DNA of 64,000 nucleotides from Telmatactis stephensoni (taxonomy: Eukaryota > Cnidaria > Anthozoa > Actiniaria > Isophelliidae). Both the position numbers and the translations under genes were made by a program. Under the pieces are notes generated by a model. That model ran no database searches. It saw nothing but the letters and a program-made list of their open reading frames with translations, and was not told where the DNA came from. How positions within the stretch are numbered: position 1 is the stretch's first letter; each line of letters starts with the position of its first letter. The DNA lies in NCBI GenBank assembly GCA_029948255.1, contig JALIZF010001529.1, forward strand, positions 186,001 through 250,000, read 5' to 3'. This document shows, piece after piece, positions 12,053-22,442 of the stretch.

Positions 12053-15000
12053 CTACTCTGGTAGATCAATAACTAAGTCATCATCCCCTTCATAAATATT
12101 TCCCTGTATACTGGCTGAGCCTGTAGAATCTTCATTCTCACTGTTAAAGAAATCAATAAGTAATAATTTAATAACTTGAATCAGAAATACAATGGCAACA
12201 GTCACATCAAAAGATTAACTTTTAGTTATGTCACTCAGTTAACAATGAGTTAATTATAGTTAAATGTTCTGAAGAGACTGTAGACCATATTGGTGGCAAT
12301 TCTATTTGGTTTCAGATTTAGATTCAGATCTCCAACCATCAATGTTCTCTGAAATATGTATATAGTAGGATACAAATCTGCCATCACGAAAAATGGGATG
12401 ACCACCATACTGGTGGTGTTTGGGCTCCCTGTGGTAAGATTCTTCCACAATATATTATACAAATGAACCAAAGTTTTACAACTGCTTCACCTTTCTTGTT
12501 CTTCATCCATATTAAACACATCGTGAGGAAGTTGCTCAGTTGCTTGTGGTACATGAGTGGCTGCATTTGATTCTGACAACCGATGAAGACTCTCCAGCTG
12601 TTCAGCCTATCACAACAGTAAATATGCAATACTTACCACTTATTAGATATTTTCTTGTGTATTACAGGCTGATATTTTACGAGTCGCGTACGTATTTTGC
12701 CGAGCCTTTAGGTGAGGCAAAATACGAGCGATGAGTAAAATGTCAGCCCGTAATACACAAGAAAATATCTAATTAGGGATTTATTATATAACTGCTTCTT
12801 AGTTTCCTATTTTCCGATTGTTTTATGTAGAATATGGCAAACCAGTTTTCAACTATGTAATACGGTATATAATACGGCCTCATATTTGCTTAGTTCTCTC
12901 ATCCTTATATGGTAAAATTACGTCATAGTTATATAATAATTAACTGTAAGCATACTATTTTCCATGTCATGTGAAAACCGCTCTAATGTAGATTTGTTCT
13001 TTACCTTATCCTTGGCTGGATCACTGGATACATTTTTAGCAGTTTTACCAAGTCCACTAATTCCTATACAACACAAATGAGATATGAGTACTCTTTTTCC
13101 CTTAAGGAGGCTGGAAAGGGTTCCCATAAATAAGTGCACACTAAGATTTCTATATCGCCAAAAAGGTAATATTGATGTGACATACCATATTAAAGCTTAT
13201 GAAACGGGGAGTTCAATTTTTAAAAAATCATCACATATGCAGTTGTCATGACAACAACAGATTTTCGGAAAATTGACGTAAAATTTTAATATAAATATTC
13301 ATATCTTAATTTCTGTTTGGTGAAAGTTTGTTTAAAACTGCATTATGATGAGTTCTCTAGTTGACCTTTCATATGAGAAAAAAATAAAAAATTCTGTAAT
13401 GCAGAAATATTCATGAAATACACTGTATTGCAAAAACTGTATTTTAGATATAAAAAGACTTCCCTATTACAGAATTTTTTTATATTTCATCAACACACTC
13501 TTAAACTTAGAATAGAATACATGTAGCAAAAAATTTAAAAAATTCACCAAGTAGTTTTCGAGATATTTGCTCAAATTTTATCATGTACGCATCAGAGGGG
13601 TCTCATAAAATTGCTCAAACTGTGCATGCGTCAGCTTGCCTCAATTGAAGCTTAAGACAAGCAAACAGAACCATTTTGTGCAAAGTTTTGTGCAAAATAA
13701 TGCAGATGAGATTGATGCTTTTTGCTCTCTAAAAAAGCTTTAGGTCGAAGATTAATTGAATAGATTTGACTTCAATCCAATATAAATACGAAAATTTGCC
13801 CCAAAAGTGCTTATGTCTTGTTAAGTCACTTCGTATTTCGTCATCAAATTAGCGTGCGCTGAGTGCGTGCGCTCAAGAACCATTTCCAGCCTCCTTAAAC
13901 AGCAGAACCACATCGTACAGCCACACCATTAATACAACTGATGGCCACCTCATTTTGCCTCAAATCTAGAATAAATTTCTTGTAAAAACTACCTATTAGT
14001 TAATACAATACATGTATGGTCAGCTCATTAGTACAACCACTTATTTTTGGCCATATTCATAGGGTCTCACTGTGGTATTGCTTGGAAAACAGAATTTTCA
14101 GCAAAAGATATTCCCAAAGGGAGTGAGGGTGGAGGTTTGTTTGGTGGTGGTCATGGGGAATGACAGGAAGCATTAAACTTCATAACTAAAAATTCCTCCA
14201 GTGAATTATAGCTGGACATGCATAATGGTAGCAAACAACAATTGTAGTTGTAATAGATCAAGTGAGGTCCCTGATAGTGCCATATAACAGTAAAAGCTTG
14301 GACACCAGCCTTAAGGTGCAGTAGCTATAGACCTTACTCAATCCATTACAGCTATCTAAGATGCTACTGAAAGACAACATCAAATGTAAACACTGTTAGT
14401 TATGACAGCCTTGGATGACTTGTTTCGATTTAAGCTATATTTACATGACAACCTTTTAAGGGCATGACATGCCTAATTCTGGACACTTAGACGCATCATT
14501 TTGCATGGCACTCGTAATTGTCATCATGTGAACAGAAAATTTGTTGGTTTGATAGGGGTTGCCGAGCCATAAAAAATAAATTGTAGTGTAAATCAGGCTT
14601 TAGTAAGATCATACCCTGTTTAGTAATTCTGACAACTGTCCGGTGTGCACTACAATAACCAGACTTGGATCTTTTACTGACCATCTCCTGGCATTGCTTT
14701 CCCTGTGAACAACAAGGAATTGAAATAGTTTACCCCTGCATTTATAACTGCAGACCCAAGTAAGGGCACTAGTGTTATTTCAAGAAAGAAGCGACACCAG
14801 ATTTTGTATTATTTTCCTATTTTTGTGGAGTACCTGTGAACTAGCTTCACCACTAAGTGTATCTTCCATGTTAAATAATGTATGTTATAGTTGACAGGGT
14901 TCCCACTCTTCTGGTAAAACAAAATTGCCTAACTTTTCACTGAACCAAATCCCATTTTTCACTGACTTTTTACTGAACACAAATTTAGAACAATTTCTAC

Positions 15001-18000
15001 CAATATCAGTCTGCATAATCAAGCAGTTAAATAAGTTTTGTGGAATTCCACAGCAAAGCTGCCAAAAGGGCTGTTTGACCTTTCCAACACAAAATCCCCT
15101 GACTTTTCACTGACATCTAGTAACATTTTGACAATTTCCCAGACCAAATTAAAAATTCCCTGACAATTTCCCTGACCTTGAAAAATTTTAGGAATTCCAT
15201 GACTTTTCAAGGTCAAGTGGAAGCTCTGAGTTGAGTAGCATAAAAGCAAGACATTGATGACCAAGACCTGTGTTCATGTGTTTTAATTGTGGCTAGTCAT
15301 ATTCAGACAAAAACAGTGGAAGCCTCCACAAATGATTACCCTCAGGAAACAGAAAAAGTGGTCAGAATTTGAGCTTGTCATTTATAAGAGTGAAGTGGCA
15401 ATGTATTTAGAGTAGATTTCATATAAGTGTGAAACAGACCACTGCAGTGCTGTGACCATGTCAGTGCCAGTGATGTACTATAAAAACATTTGAAAATCCT
15501 GCTGTAACCATGCCGAGCAGTGACCAGTGCCATTTTGCAGTTGTACAGAATCTGCTCAAGTGTATTACATGTATTTTGATGTACTTACATTACTAGTATA
15601 TTTACACGGTACTAACTTGGATGATGTCTGAGGACCTGTTGACTGAATAAAGTGGGCCAACCCATCAATAATATTCAGCATAAATAGTTGTGTACATTTT
15701 AAATGGTTTTAATTAGTAGCTTACTGTTCTACTTGTTCCTTCTTTAGTTTTTGATGTATTTAGGATAAGTATGGAGATTTTCTGTTGGCATACTGTGATT
15801 GGCTAGGTGAGGCTTTTTACTTCTGGAAGACAGAAAACAAATCTCTCTAAATTTTCTGATAATGTTCATGCACATATTATATGACTGTGAAAACTTGAGC
15901 CAAGCCATGGTGTGCTGTATCTCAATTGTAGCAAGGGATAGACTTTGCACAGACTATCAAACTCAGTAATAATTCATTAGAAAACACAAGTGGAAATCAC
16001 TACCGTAACATAGATCTTTATATTGGATAAAGATTTTTGTTCATTTGTATAAACTTTAACTTGGATTTTCTAAGCCAAAAATAGTCAAACTTGGAAAATT
16101 CACTGTCAAATATGATAATTGACAACTAGATGTTTGATAAGTAATATAAAGAACTCGAGAGTGTGTTATGTCGGGCTAACACTGATTTAACACGCTCTCT
16201 TGTTCTTTATACATTACATATGACTGTGAAAACTTTTGAGCCAAGCCATGATGTGCTGACATCTCAAAATAATGTTGGAACAGTACACGTGTAGCAAGGA
16301 ATAGACTTTGCACAGACATACAAAATTTGCCATAAAGTACAAATTCAAATAAATGCCAATTAAGGTTAAAAGCTCTGTCAAAGATACTCACTTGGTGCTG
16401 TGGCCAGTTGAATCATCCAACACCATCTGGATAAATACATATTTTAGAAAAGAAAAACTTATTACAACACTAAAGAAAGAACCAAAAACTGAAATAATGA
16501 AACTGCATACCTTACTGCCCTCATCACTGGCTTCTGATGATGATGCTGTGTTATCTTCATCTAAATTAATGATTATTATTATCAGCAACCAAATTATCAT
16601 CATATCAAATTGTGAGCATTAATTAGTCCTATAGACATATCTCTATATTCACATCAATGTTTGTCTGTTTGTCTCACCTGAAGAAGATGGTTCTACTTGT
16701 TCATAATGTAAAAGACGGTCAAGAAGAAAACTGAAGACAAAATAAAAACCACTTCAATACAAATGAACCCAGAAAATTTTGAATATAAAAGTAATAATGG
16801 CTTAACTACCTTTTATCTCTTGAAACTCTTAGAAGCTTTTTCTGTGTTCTTCGCAGATTTTCTTGAAAGTACTCCTGCTCCTAAACATAATGGAGTGATT
16901 CAATAATAATTAGTAATTCAGTAGCTTGATTTGATTGGGAGAAATCATACTGGTCACCAGTATGGGTGAGTTTTATGTCTATTACACTGTACATGTACAA
17001 GGATTATTATATTTATGGTTAGACCCTCGCGTCTTCTTGGATAAGGGCATTAAATGGCAGACCCATTTCTCCATATATGAGAATCAATTCAAAAGAACCC
17101 ACAAACTATTCTGAATCTACACAAGAGGTTGATATTCAGGAAGAGTAGGCAGTTCCTAGTATTTGGGCATGTCACTTAAATATCTCTATGTACATCAAAT
17201 ATTGGTTAGGTCTCACTGAAGTTTTCTTAAAGTTTTCTTTCTTTCTCTACCATAGAGATGAGGCCACAAAAATATCCATCACCAATGATCACCTGACCTC
17301 CATTAGTGACATGATCACCACAAGATGAATGAGTGAACAGACGAAATGAAACAATGGGAATAAGTGGTCTTGCACAAGCACTAATAAATATCTTAAAGAC
17401 ATTATTGGTGTTTGTGCTAGATCACACACTCCCTTCTCTCTTGTGTTCATTTTGTTCTCCATAAGTTTTGCTACCAAGTGAAATTGAAGTACTTTGGCAA
17501 TACAACTAAATGTCTTCCAAACAGTTCTCTCTCTCCGTGGTATAGTTACAGAAATGTCTAAAGTTTGTCAGGATTTATCACCACTTCTTAGCAATTTATA
17601 TTAGAGTTTATATGCTTACAAAGAAAGCAAAACTATACTAAGTAAGCTGACATGTATTTCACTTACGTAGAGTAGAAACTTTAGCTTTCTCTTCAACGTA
17701 TTGTATTTTTGTTTGTAGTCTTGGCCTTCACCAACATGATTGTGACCATCTTTAAAGATTACACATTCGTTAATATAACAAAATAAATCAAATACTTATA
17801 TTGGAAATCTACTATCAAATAAGCTTAAGTTACATTTGGATTGTTTTGACAAGATCTCATCGTATATTGAGCCTCCTTAAACAATGATTTATGACAGTAA
17901 AACTAAATAATTTTGAAGAATATCACACGATAGTATTTTGTGTATCTAAATGTATAGTATGATTTCAAAAATGCCGCATAAAATGCATAGAAATTATGAA

Positions 18001-18025
18001 TTTACGAACCTAAAGCAGGCATCAT
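12053..18025 (-). CDS. INO80E: INO80 chromatin remodelling complex subunit E
   Basis: Eleven short exons join in phase to give 225 residues (human about 244): 18025-18010, 17749-17667, 16880-16810, 16730-16678, 16560-16511, 16426-16392, 14852-14834, 14702-14615, 13063-13005, 12606-12491 and 12140-12053. The family signature is strong at both ends. Residues about 17-74 form the conserved basic coiled coil (KYNTLKRKLKFLLYEQEYF, KKLLRVSRDKSFLLDRLLHY) and the last residues are GDDDLVIDLPE, the acidic tail typical of INO80E. The middle is Ser/Asp-rich and poorly conserved, so exons 6-9 rest on splice phase more than similarity. The protein is a metazoan-specific subunit of the nuclear INO80 nucleosome remodeller. 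A 16-nt first coding exon (MMPAL) and a 19-nt microexon (GEASSQ) are notable. Confidence 0.9.
12643..12772. repeat. Foldback element just upstream of an INO80E splice acceptor
   Basis: Two arms of about 58 bp (left starts TTAGATATTTTCTTGTGTAT, right ends ATACACAAGAAAATATCTAA) enclose the loop GAGCCTTTAGGTGAG. It is the same family as 3004-3164. On the minus strand it ends about 36 nt before the acceptor of the exon 12606-12491, so it overlaps the region where the branch point would lie. Confidence 0.85.
13102..13898. mobile_element. piggyBac-like MITE with TTAA target duplication
   Basis: The left end TTAAGGAGGCTGGAAAGGGTT and the right end AACCATTTCCAGCCTCCTTAA (shown to about 20 bases each) are near-perfect inverted repeats, each bounded by TTAA. 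TTAA duplications are the hallmark of piggyBac-type insertion, also of Kolobok. The 797-bp body has no transposase frame. It lies in an INO80E intron 39 bp from the exon 13063-13005. Confidence 0.75.
14895..15228. mobile_element. CAGGG-terminus MITE with CTGACTTTTC modules
   Basis: The ends CAGGGTTCCCACT and AAGTGGAAGCTCTG are imperfect inverted repeats, flanked on both sides by AGTTGA (14889-14894 and 15229-15234). The interior repeats phrases like CCCTGACTTTTCACTGA and AATTTCCCTGAC. It is similar in style to 25720-26034. It lies in an INO80E intron. Confidence 0.65.
15409..15557. mobile_element. Short MITE, AGAGYAGATTT family, copy 2
   Basis: It runs from AGAGTAGATTTCATATAAGT to ACAGAATCTGCTC and is clearly homologous along its length to 3546-3702 and 38885-39027 (shared GACCATGTCAGTGC and CTATAAAAACATT). 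It is intronic to INO80E. Confidence 0.7.
15617..15642 (-). other. Possible alternative exon of INO80E
   Basis: On the minus strand a 26-nt segment encoding STGPQTSSK-like sequence is bounded by TTCAG and GTTAGT. Its phase (0 in, 2 out) equals that of the exon 16426-16392, whose end encodes DSTGHSTK-like sequence, so it could replace that exon but not follow it in frame. Transcript data would be needed to decide. Confidence 0.3.
15860..16325. repeat. Local duplicated segment with foldback
   Basis: A block TATGACTGTGAAAACTTGAG...GACTTTGCACAGAC occurs at about 15871-15952 and again at about 16215-16317. Between them TAAAGAACTCGAGAGTGTGTTA and TAACACGCTCTCTTGTTCTTTA form an inverted pair near 16145-16210. 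All of it is in an INO80E intron. Confidence 0.55.
17018..17180 (+). mobile_element. SINE fragment (same family as 32885-33240)
   Basis: The text around AGACCCTCGCGTCTTCTTGGATAAGGGCATT and GAAGAGTAGGC follows the body of the tRNA-derived SINE seen at 32885-33240 and, inverted, at 49600-49945. The promoter head is missing here. Confidence 0.55.
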
Positions 18026-19212
18026 GGCTAAATCATGGCGTCCATTGAATACGCAAAAGACTGGGCTCTAGTAGAACTCCTTGAAGTGCATTATGGGAGC
18101 AAGTTTCGGGCGTGGCCAGAAAAGGAAAAAATAAGACGACGATAAAGTTTTGCTTTAAAAATTGAAATCCGTACAATGTTCATAATATGTTTTTGGACTT
18201 GACAAAATTGTTCTATATGTGAAGTAGGTACATTTAAGGATATTTTGATTTCGATACTTACAAAAGGGAAGTTTCTCATTCCTTTTGACTTTCGGTTTAT
18301 AGTGTAAGCTTCCGCTCAATAGCCAACAATGAGCATTTCGAGTGGAGGGGTTTGTACATTAAGCAAGCGATACACGCTGCAATATTTTCTCTCGCTGGCA
18401 AAGCAATTTTAGAGATTTTGTTGCGAGAGTATATCATGTCTGCGCAACAACGCTGAAAGGATTTCCCGCAACAAAAATTTGTTGCAGAAAGTGTGAACAA
18501 GATAATGAATATTGCACGTCCCGTTTTGAATGTTGTAGAATGATGATACACGCTGCTGATTTTTCTCTGCAACAAAATCTACGTTAAAATTACGTTGCCA
18601 GCGCGAGCAAAAATTGTAGCGTGCATCACCGGCATTATTTACGTTTCAAAAAAAGAGGCACAAGAGTTCAATTGTAATAGCATTTTTATTGCCTAAACTG
18701 AGCAATGGATTCATTTTAAAACTGATCATGTCTGATCCATTCAATTCATAAAATACAGACACTTCGTGAGTTCGCATATGGATTCACAGAATCTGCAAAG
18801 AAAAAAAAAAAAGATTCGTGTTTGTTTATTTCAGAAATGATCAATGATTGTGACAAATAAATAAATGAATAAGTGAAAAACAAGCGAATAAGTGAATTCA
18901 AAAAAGTGAATAAATGAAAAACAAATATAAAACTCTTTGCAAACGGTGATAATATTCAACTTCGTTGCCCCCCAACATTGTTGATAGTTAATGAATGGAA
19001 TTGTCACTCGGAAAGTTGTCAGTAGTAATAAATGTATGCTTCATCGAGCGTGAAATAAAGACCGGAAAAATTGTTGATAGTTGTTGGTCGGTAGTTCAAA
19101 CGCACCAAACAGTGTTGTGTCGAACAGTATTCATGAGTGTTGACCAACATTGCTGGGAACATTTGCATAGATGCAAAAATTTACACACTATTCGCTTATG
19201 AATTGAACTTGC
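18026..19212. other. Intergenic region between INO80E and HBS1L
   Basis: It contains the presumed INO80E promoter just above 18025, with no TATA box seen, the MITE at 18369-18627, a likely minus-strand polyadenylation signal for HBS1L (TTTATT on + at 18685-18690), an AATAAATAAATGAATAAGTG-like simple repeat around 18855-18920, and the HBS1L 3' UTR. Confidence 0.55.
18369..18627. mobile_element. MITE with GATACACGCTGCAAT termini
   Basis: The left end GATACACGCTGCAATATTTT and the inverted right end AAAAATTGTAGCGTGCATC are about 38-bp imperfect inverted repeats. The interior has several GCAACAAAAAT motifs. It lies between INO80E and HBS1L, upstream of the INO80E start. Confidence 0.65.
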
Positions 19213-22200
19213 TTATTTCACCTGTGTTATAACCCCTGCAGCAACAGTTTCATTGCCGTATCGTAACATAAATCTACCGAGGTCCTTGTAATCTTTGTAT
19301 AATTCTACACAGACTGGTCTACTTGTGTGAATTTCTACTTCTGCATTAGAGTTCTTCGTTAGGCACCTACAAACGAACAAATCAGTAAAGCTTGATACAA
19401 ACCAAAGTCTTTAAGGCGCCAGGACAGAAAAACCGCGGGCGGATGCAAGGGTAAAAGTTATTGGGTATAAAGAATGATGGGACTCAGACATAGAAGCTTA
19501 TGTGCAAAAAATGCAACATCAAAATACTAGAGTTTTAAAACGTAGGATTTACATGACAAAAAATCATTATGTGCAAAAGAAAACTTAACATCGAAATACT
19601 ACAGTCTTAAGGATCTTCGTGGCCAGAAAATCCATTTTGGGCGTTTCTAGTTTCAAAAACTGATCCTTCAGAGATGCCAGTCATCCATATCTGGTCAGTA
19701 TTTGGAGAACGTCAACCTCATTTCCCGGGGCGGGGAGATAGTGGGAAAATCCCTGCCTACAGTGGAAGGTCGACGAGATTGCTTACCTTGGCTTCCGTTT
19801 CAGAACTTCTCCTGTGCTTTTATTAAGAAGCGCTAGTAGTCGTTTGATTGTAGCAGGTTCGCTCATAGCTTGGTAATGAAACAATACCTAAACGAAAACG
19901 ATTCCGTGAATTTCAGACTCCCTAATAGTCCAGTTCCAAGATATACTTTACCTGCCACATACAAAGGAATTAGAACGAGGCTACGTGCTAAATTTTTTGT
20001 CTTGTTACGAATGACAGCGAATGACTGAGCTTTACGCATTAGCCTCTTCTTGATACTTTTGTATGTGACAAATGAAGTGTATCTCGGAAGTCAGCTATTT
20101 CCCAGTCGTACTAAGGGGTTTCGTATGCCAGCAGCTACTTCTACTTCTACTTTATTAATTGATAAAGCGTATCAACGCATCGCATCAATATAAATGCAAT
20201 AAAAAATAAAAGCAGCAATATATTTGAAGCTTCATCCTAGACATTTTCTCTGCTTACGTCCACACTGGGGATAAATTTGAAAACCTTGCTTTTGAAGTCC
20301 GCACACTAACCAACTACGCCATCTTTGAACCTCCTGGGTTTTCACAAATCCGTTTAGATTGGTCCAACACAAGTCGAGTACTCACCATGAATCCCTTTGT
20401 TATTGGTATATCAATATTAAAGACAAGTATTCTGGCCTTCATCTTATTGGTACTTTTGACTGGAGAACTTGGGTCACACAGAATACTACCAACTCTGATA
20501 AATAAATAATCGAAACGATATAAGGGAAAAGAAAACAAAAGGGTCCATTCTAGTGCCAAGGACGCCCTACCTTCATGTACGAGCAATAAATAGAGATAAA
20601 AAATAAAATAAAAGTAAAGTAAAAGTAAAAGTAAAAAAAAAGGAAAGAAGGCATTGAGGACTCAAGATGATAATGATGATTGATGCTGTTGTTGACTTAC
20701 CCGACATGCATTGCGTCTATACCTCCAATGCTCAGGGTCACGTGATCTCCTGCGCATGCCCAGCAAGTGGTCTCGTCGTGAATGGCCAAAGCTAAAAATA
20801 AAACCATACATTACTGGCAAAATCTAAAGTGCACTGTGACATTTAATTAATTTTTCATGAATCAGCAAACGCCTCATTAACACGTTTTTAAAATCAAACT
20901 AACATAATTATGTTAGCTTAGGAAACTAGCGACCCTTTTAGCAATTAAATATCTTTGAATTAAATATTGTAATTTAAGAATCATTAAAAAACAAGGAATT
21001 TCTGTCGCCGGTAAAATTGTGAGTTTTTAATGAAATCAGACTATAAATTGAACGAATACGACTCTACTACTGATTTTTCATTCATAATTAAACAGTGTTT
21101 GTACTTTGTGGTCATGCTTACAATGCTTGCAATGTTATATTGCTGAGGAAAGCCAGTCCTGTAGATACTACCTCATCTACTTATCTTCAGTTTACCAACG
21201 AAAAAAAGATTTAGATTTAATTCTGAAAATACTTGGTAGGTATGAGGTATTTCTCTACTTACACCGCTACTGTGAAAAAGTCTGTAACTTGATATCTAGT
21301 CTGTACAAATACATGTACAAGGTACATTCGTCCAGTACATATATATGACATATCTACGATATGTATTTGAGAAATTACACAAATTCCCGAAAATAACAAT
21401 TATTGAAATACGGGTGTGTTTCCCCGTCGAAACAGCTCTTATTTTTCAGTAAAATTTTAAAACGCTCGTAAATTCATTGGATTTTAGAGTCCATCATGTC
21501 CTGTACTCTTCTGCATCAAGCTATCTCCCTACAGCGGACTCGTCAGTTTGAACTACTTGTCGCACAAGGAGTAAATGTCAACCAACGAGACTCACTTCTT
21601 CGTACACCTCTCCATATTGTAAGCGATCTAGAAGACCAGTCGCTGGCAGTTCGTTACGCGCAAACACTTCTCAGCAACGGAGCAAGAATTGATGTTAAAG
21701 ACCAGGATGGGCGTTCACAGTTCTTTTATGCAGTCATAAAACAACGAATACTACTGGTTAAATTGATTCTCAAAGAACGCGAGGTAAATTTCCTTGAGGT
21801 TGATCAAAATGGAAATACACCGCTACATTTAGCTGCTGTCTACGGCAATATGCCATTACTTGGAATATTAGTTAAAGCGATGCGTAATGCTAGGGTGGGT
21901 CTGGATACGTTGAACAAGGAAGGAGATACAGCCATGGAGTTGGCAGCAAAGCATGGACACGTCCAGTGTGAAAAGATTTTTGGAAAAGATTGGAAGATTA
22001 TCAGAAACTTCAATCTGGGTTTGGAAGAACTTGACTCTAAGCAAGAAGTCAAAGTAGCAGAACGATTCAGGTGAGTTTAGCAAAGAATATCACTCGGGAA
22101 ATCATCAAGATAAAACTGATATTTTACGTTGGTTTTGTAGAACAAAGTTTCCAGAGATATGTCAGAACCTTGAAAAGGATAATACTAGACTACCAAGTAT

Positions 22201-22236
22201 ACCAAACCAAACAAATCAAGGTATTCTCTATTTGCC

Positions 22237-22279
<43 letters not shown>

Positions 22280-22372
22280 GTCTGTACTGTTGGTCTGTCT
22301 GTCTGTCTGTCTGCCTGCGCGTCTGTCTAGACCTGTTCTATTTGATCTCGTCCTCCGTCTAGCTATCCTAGA

Positions 22373-22442
<70 letters not shown>

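Noticed and set aside
17868..17882. GAGCCTCCTTAAAC resembling the right end of the TTAA element at 13102-13898
   Set aside because: Only about 14 bases match and no left end is present; chance or a tiny remnant.
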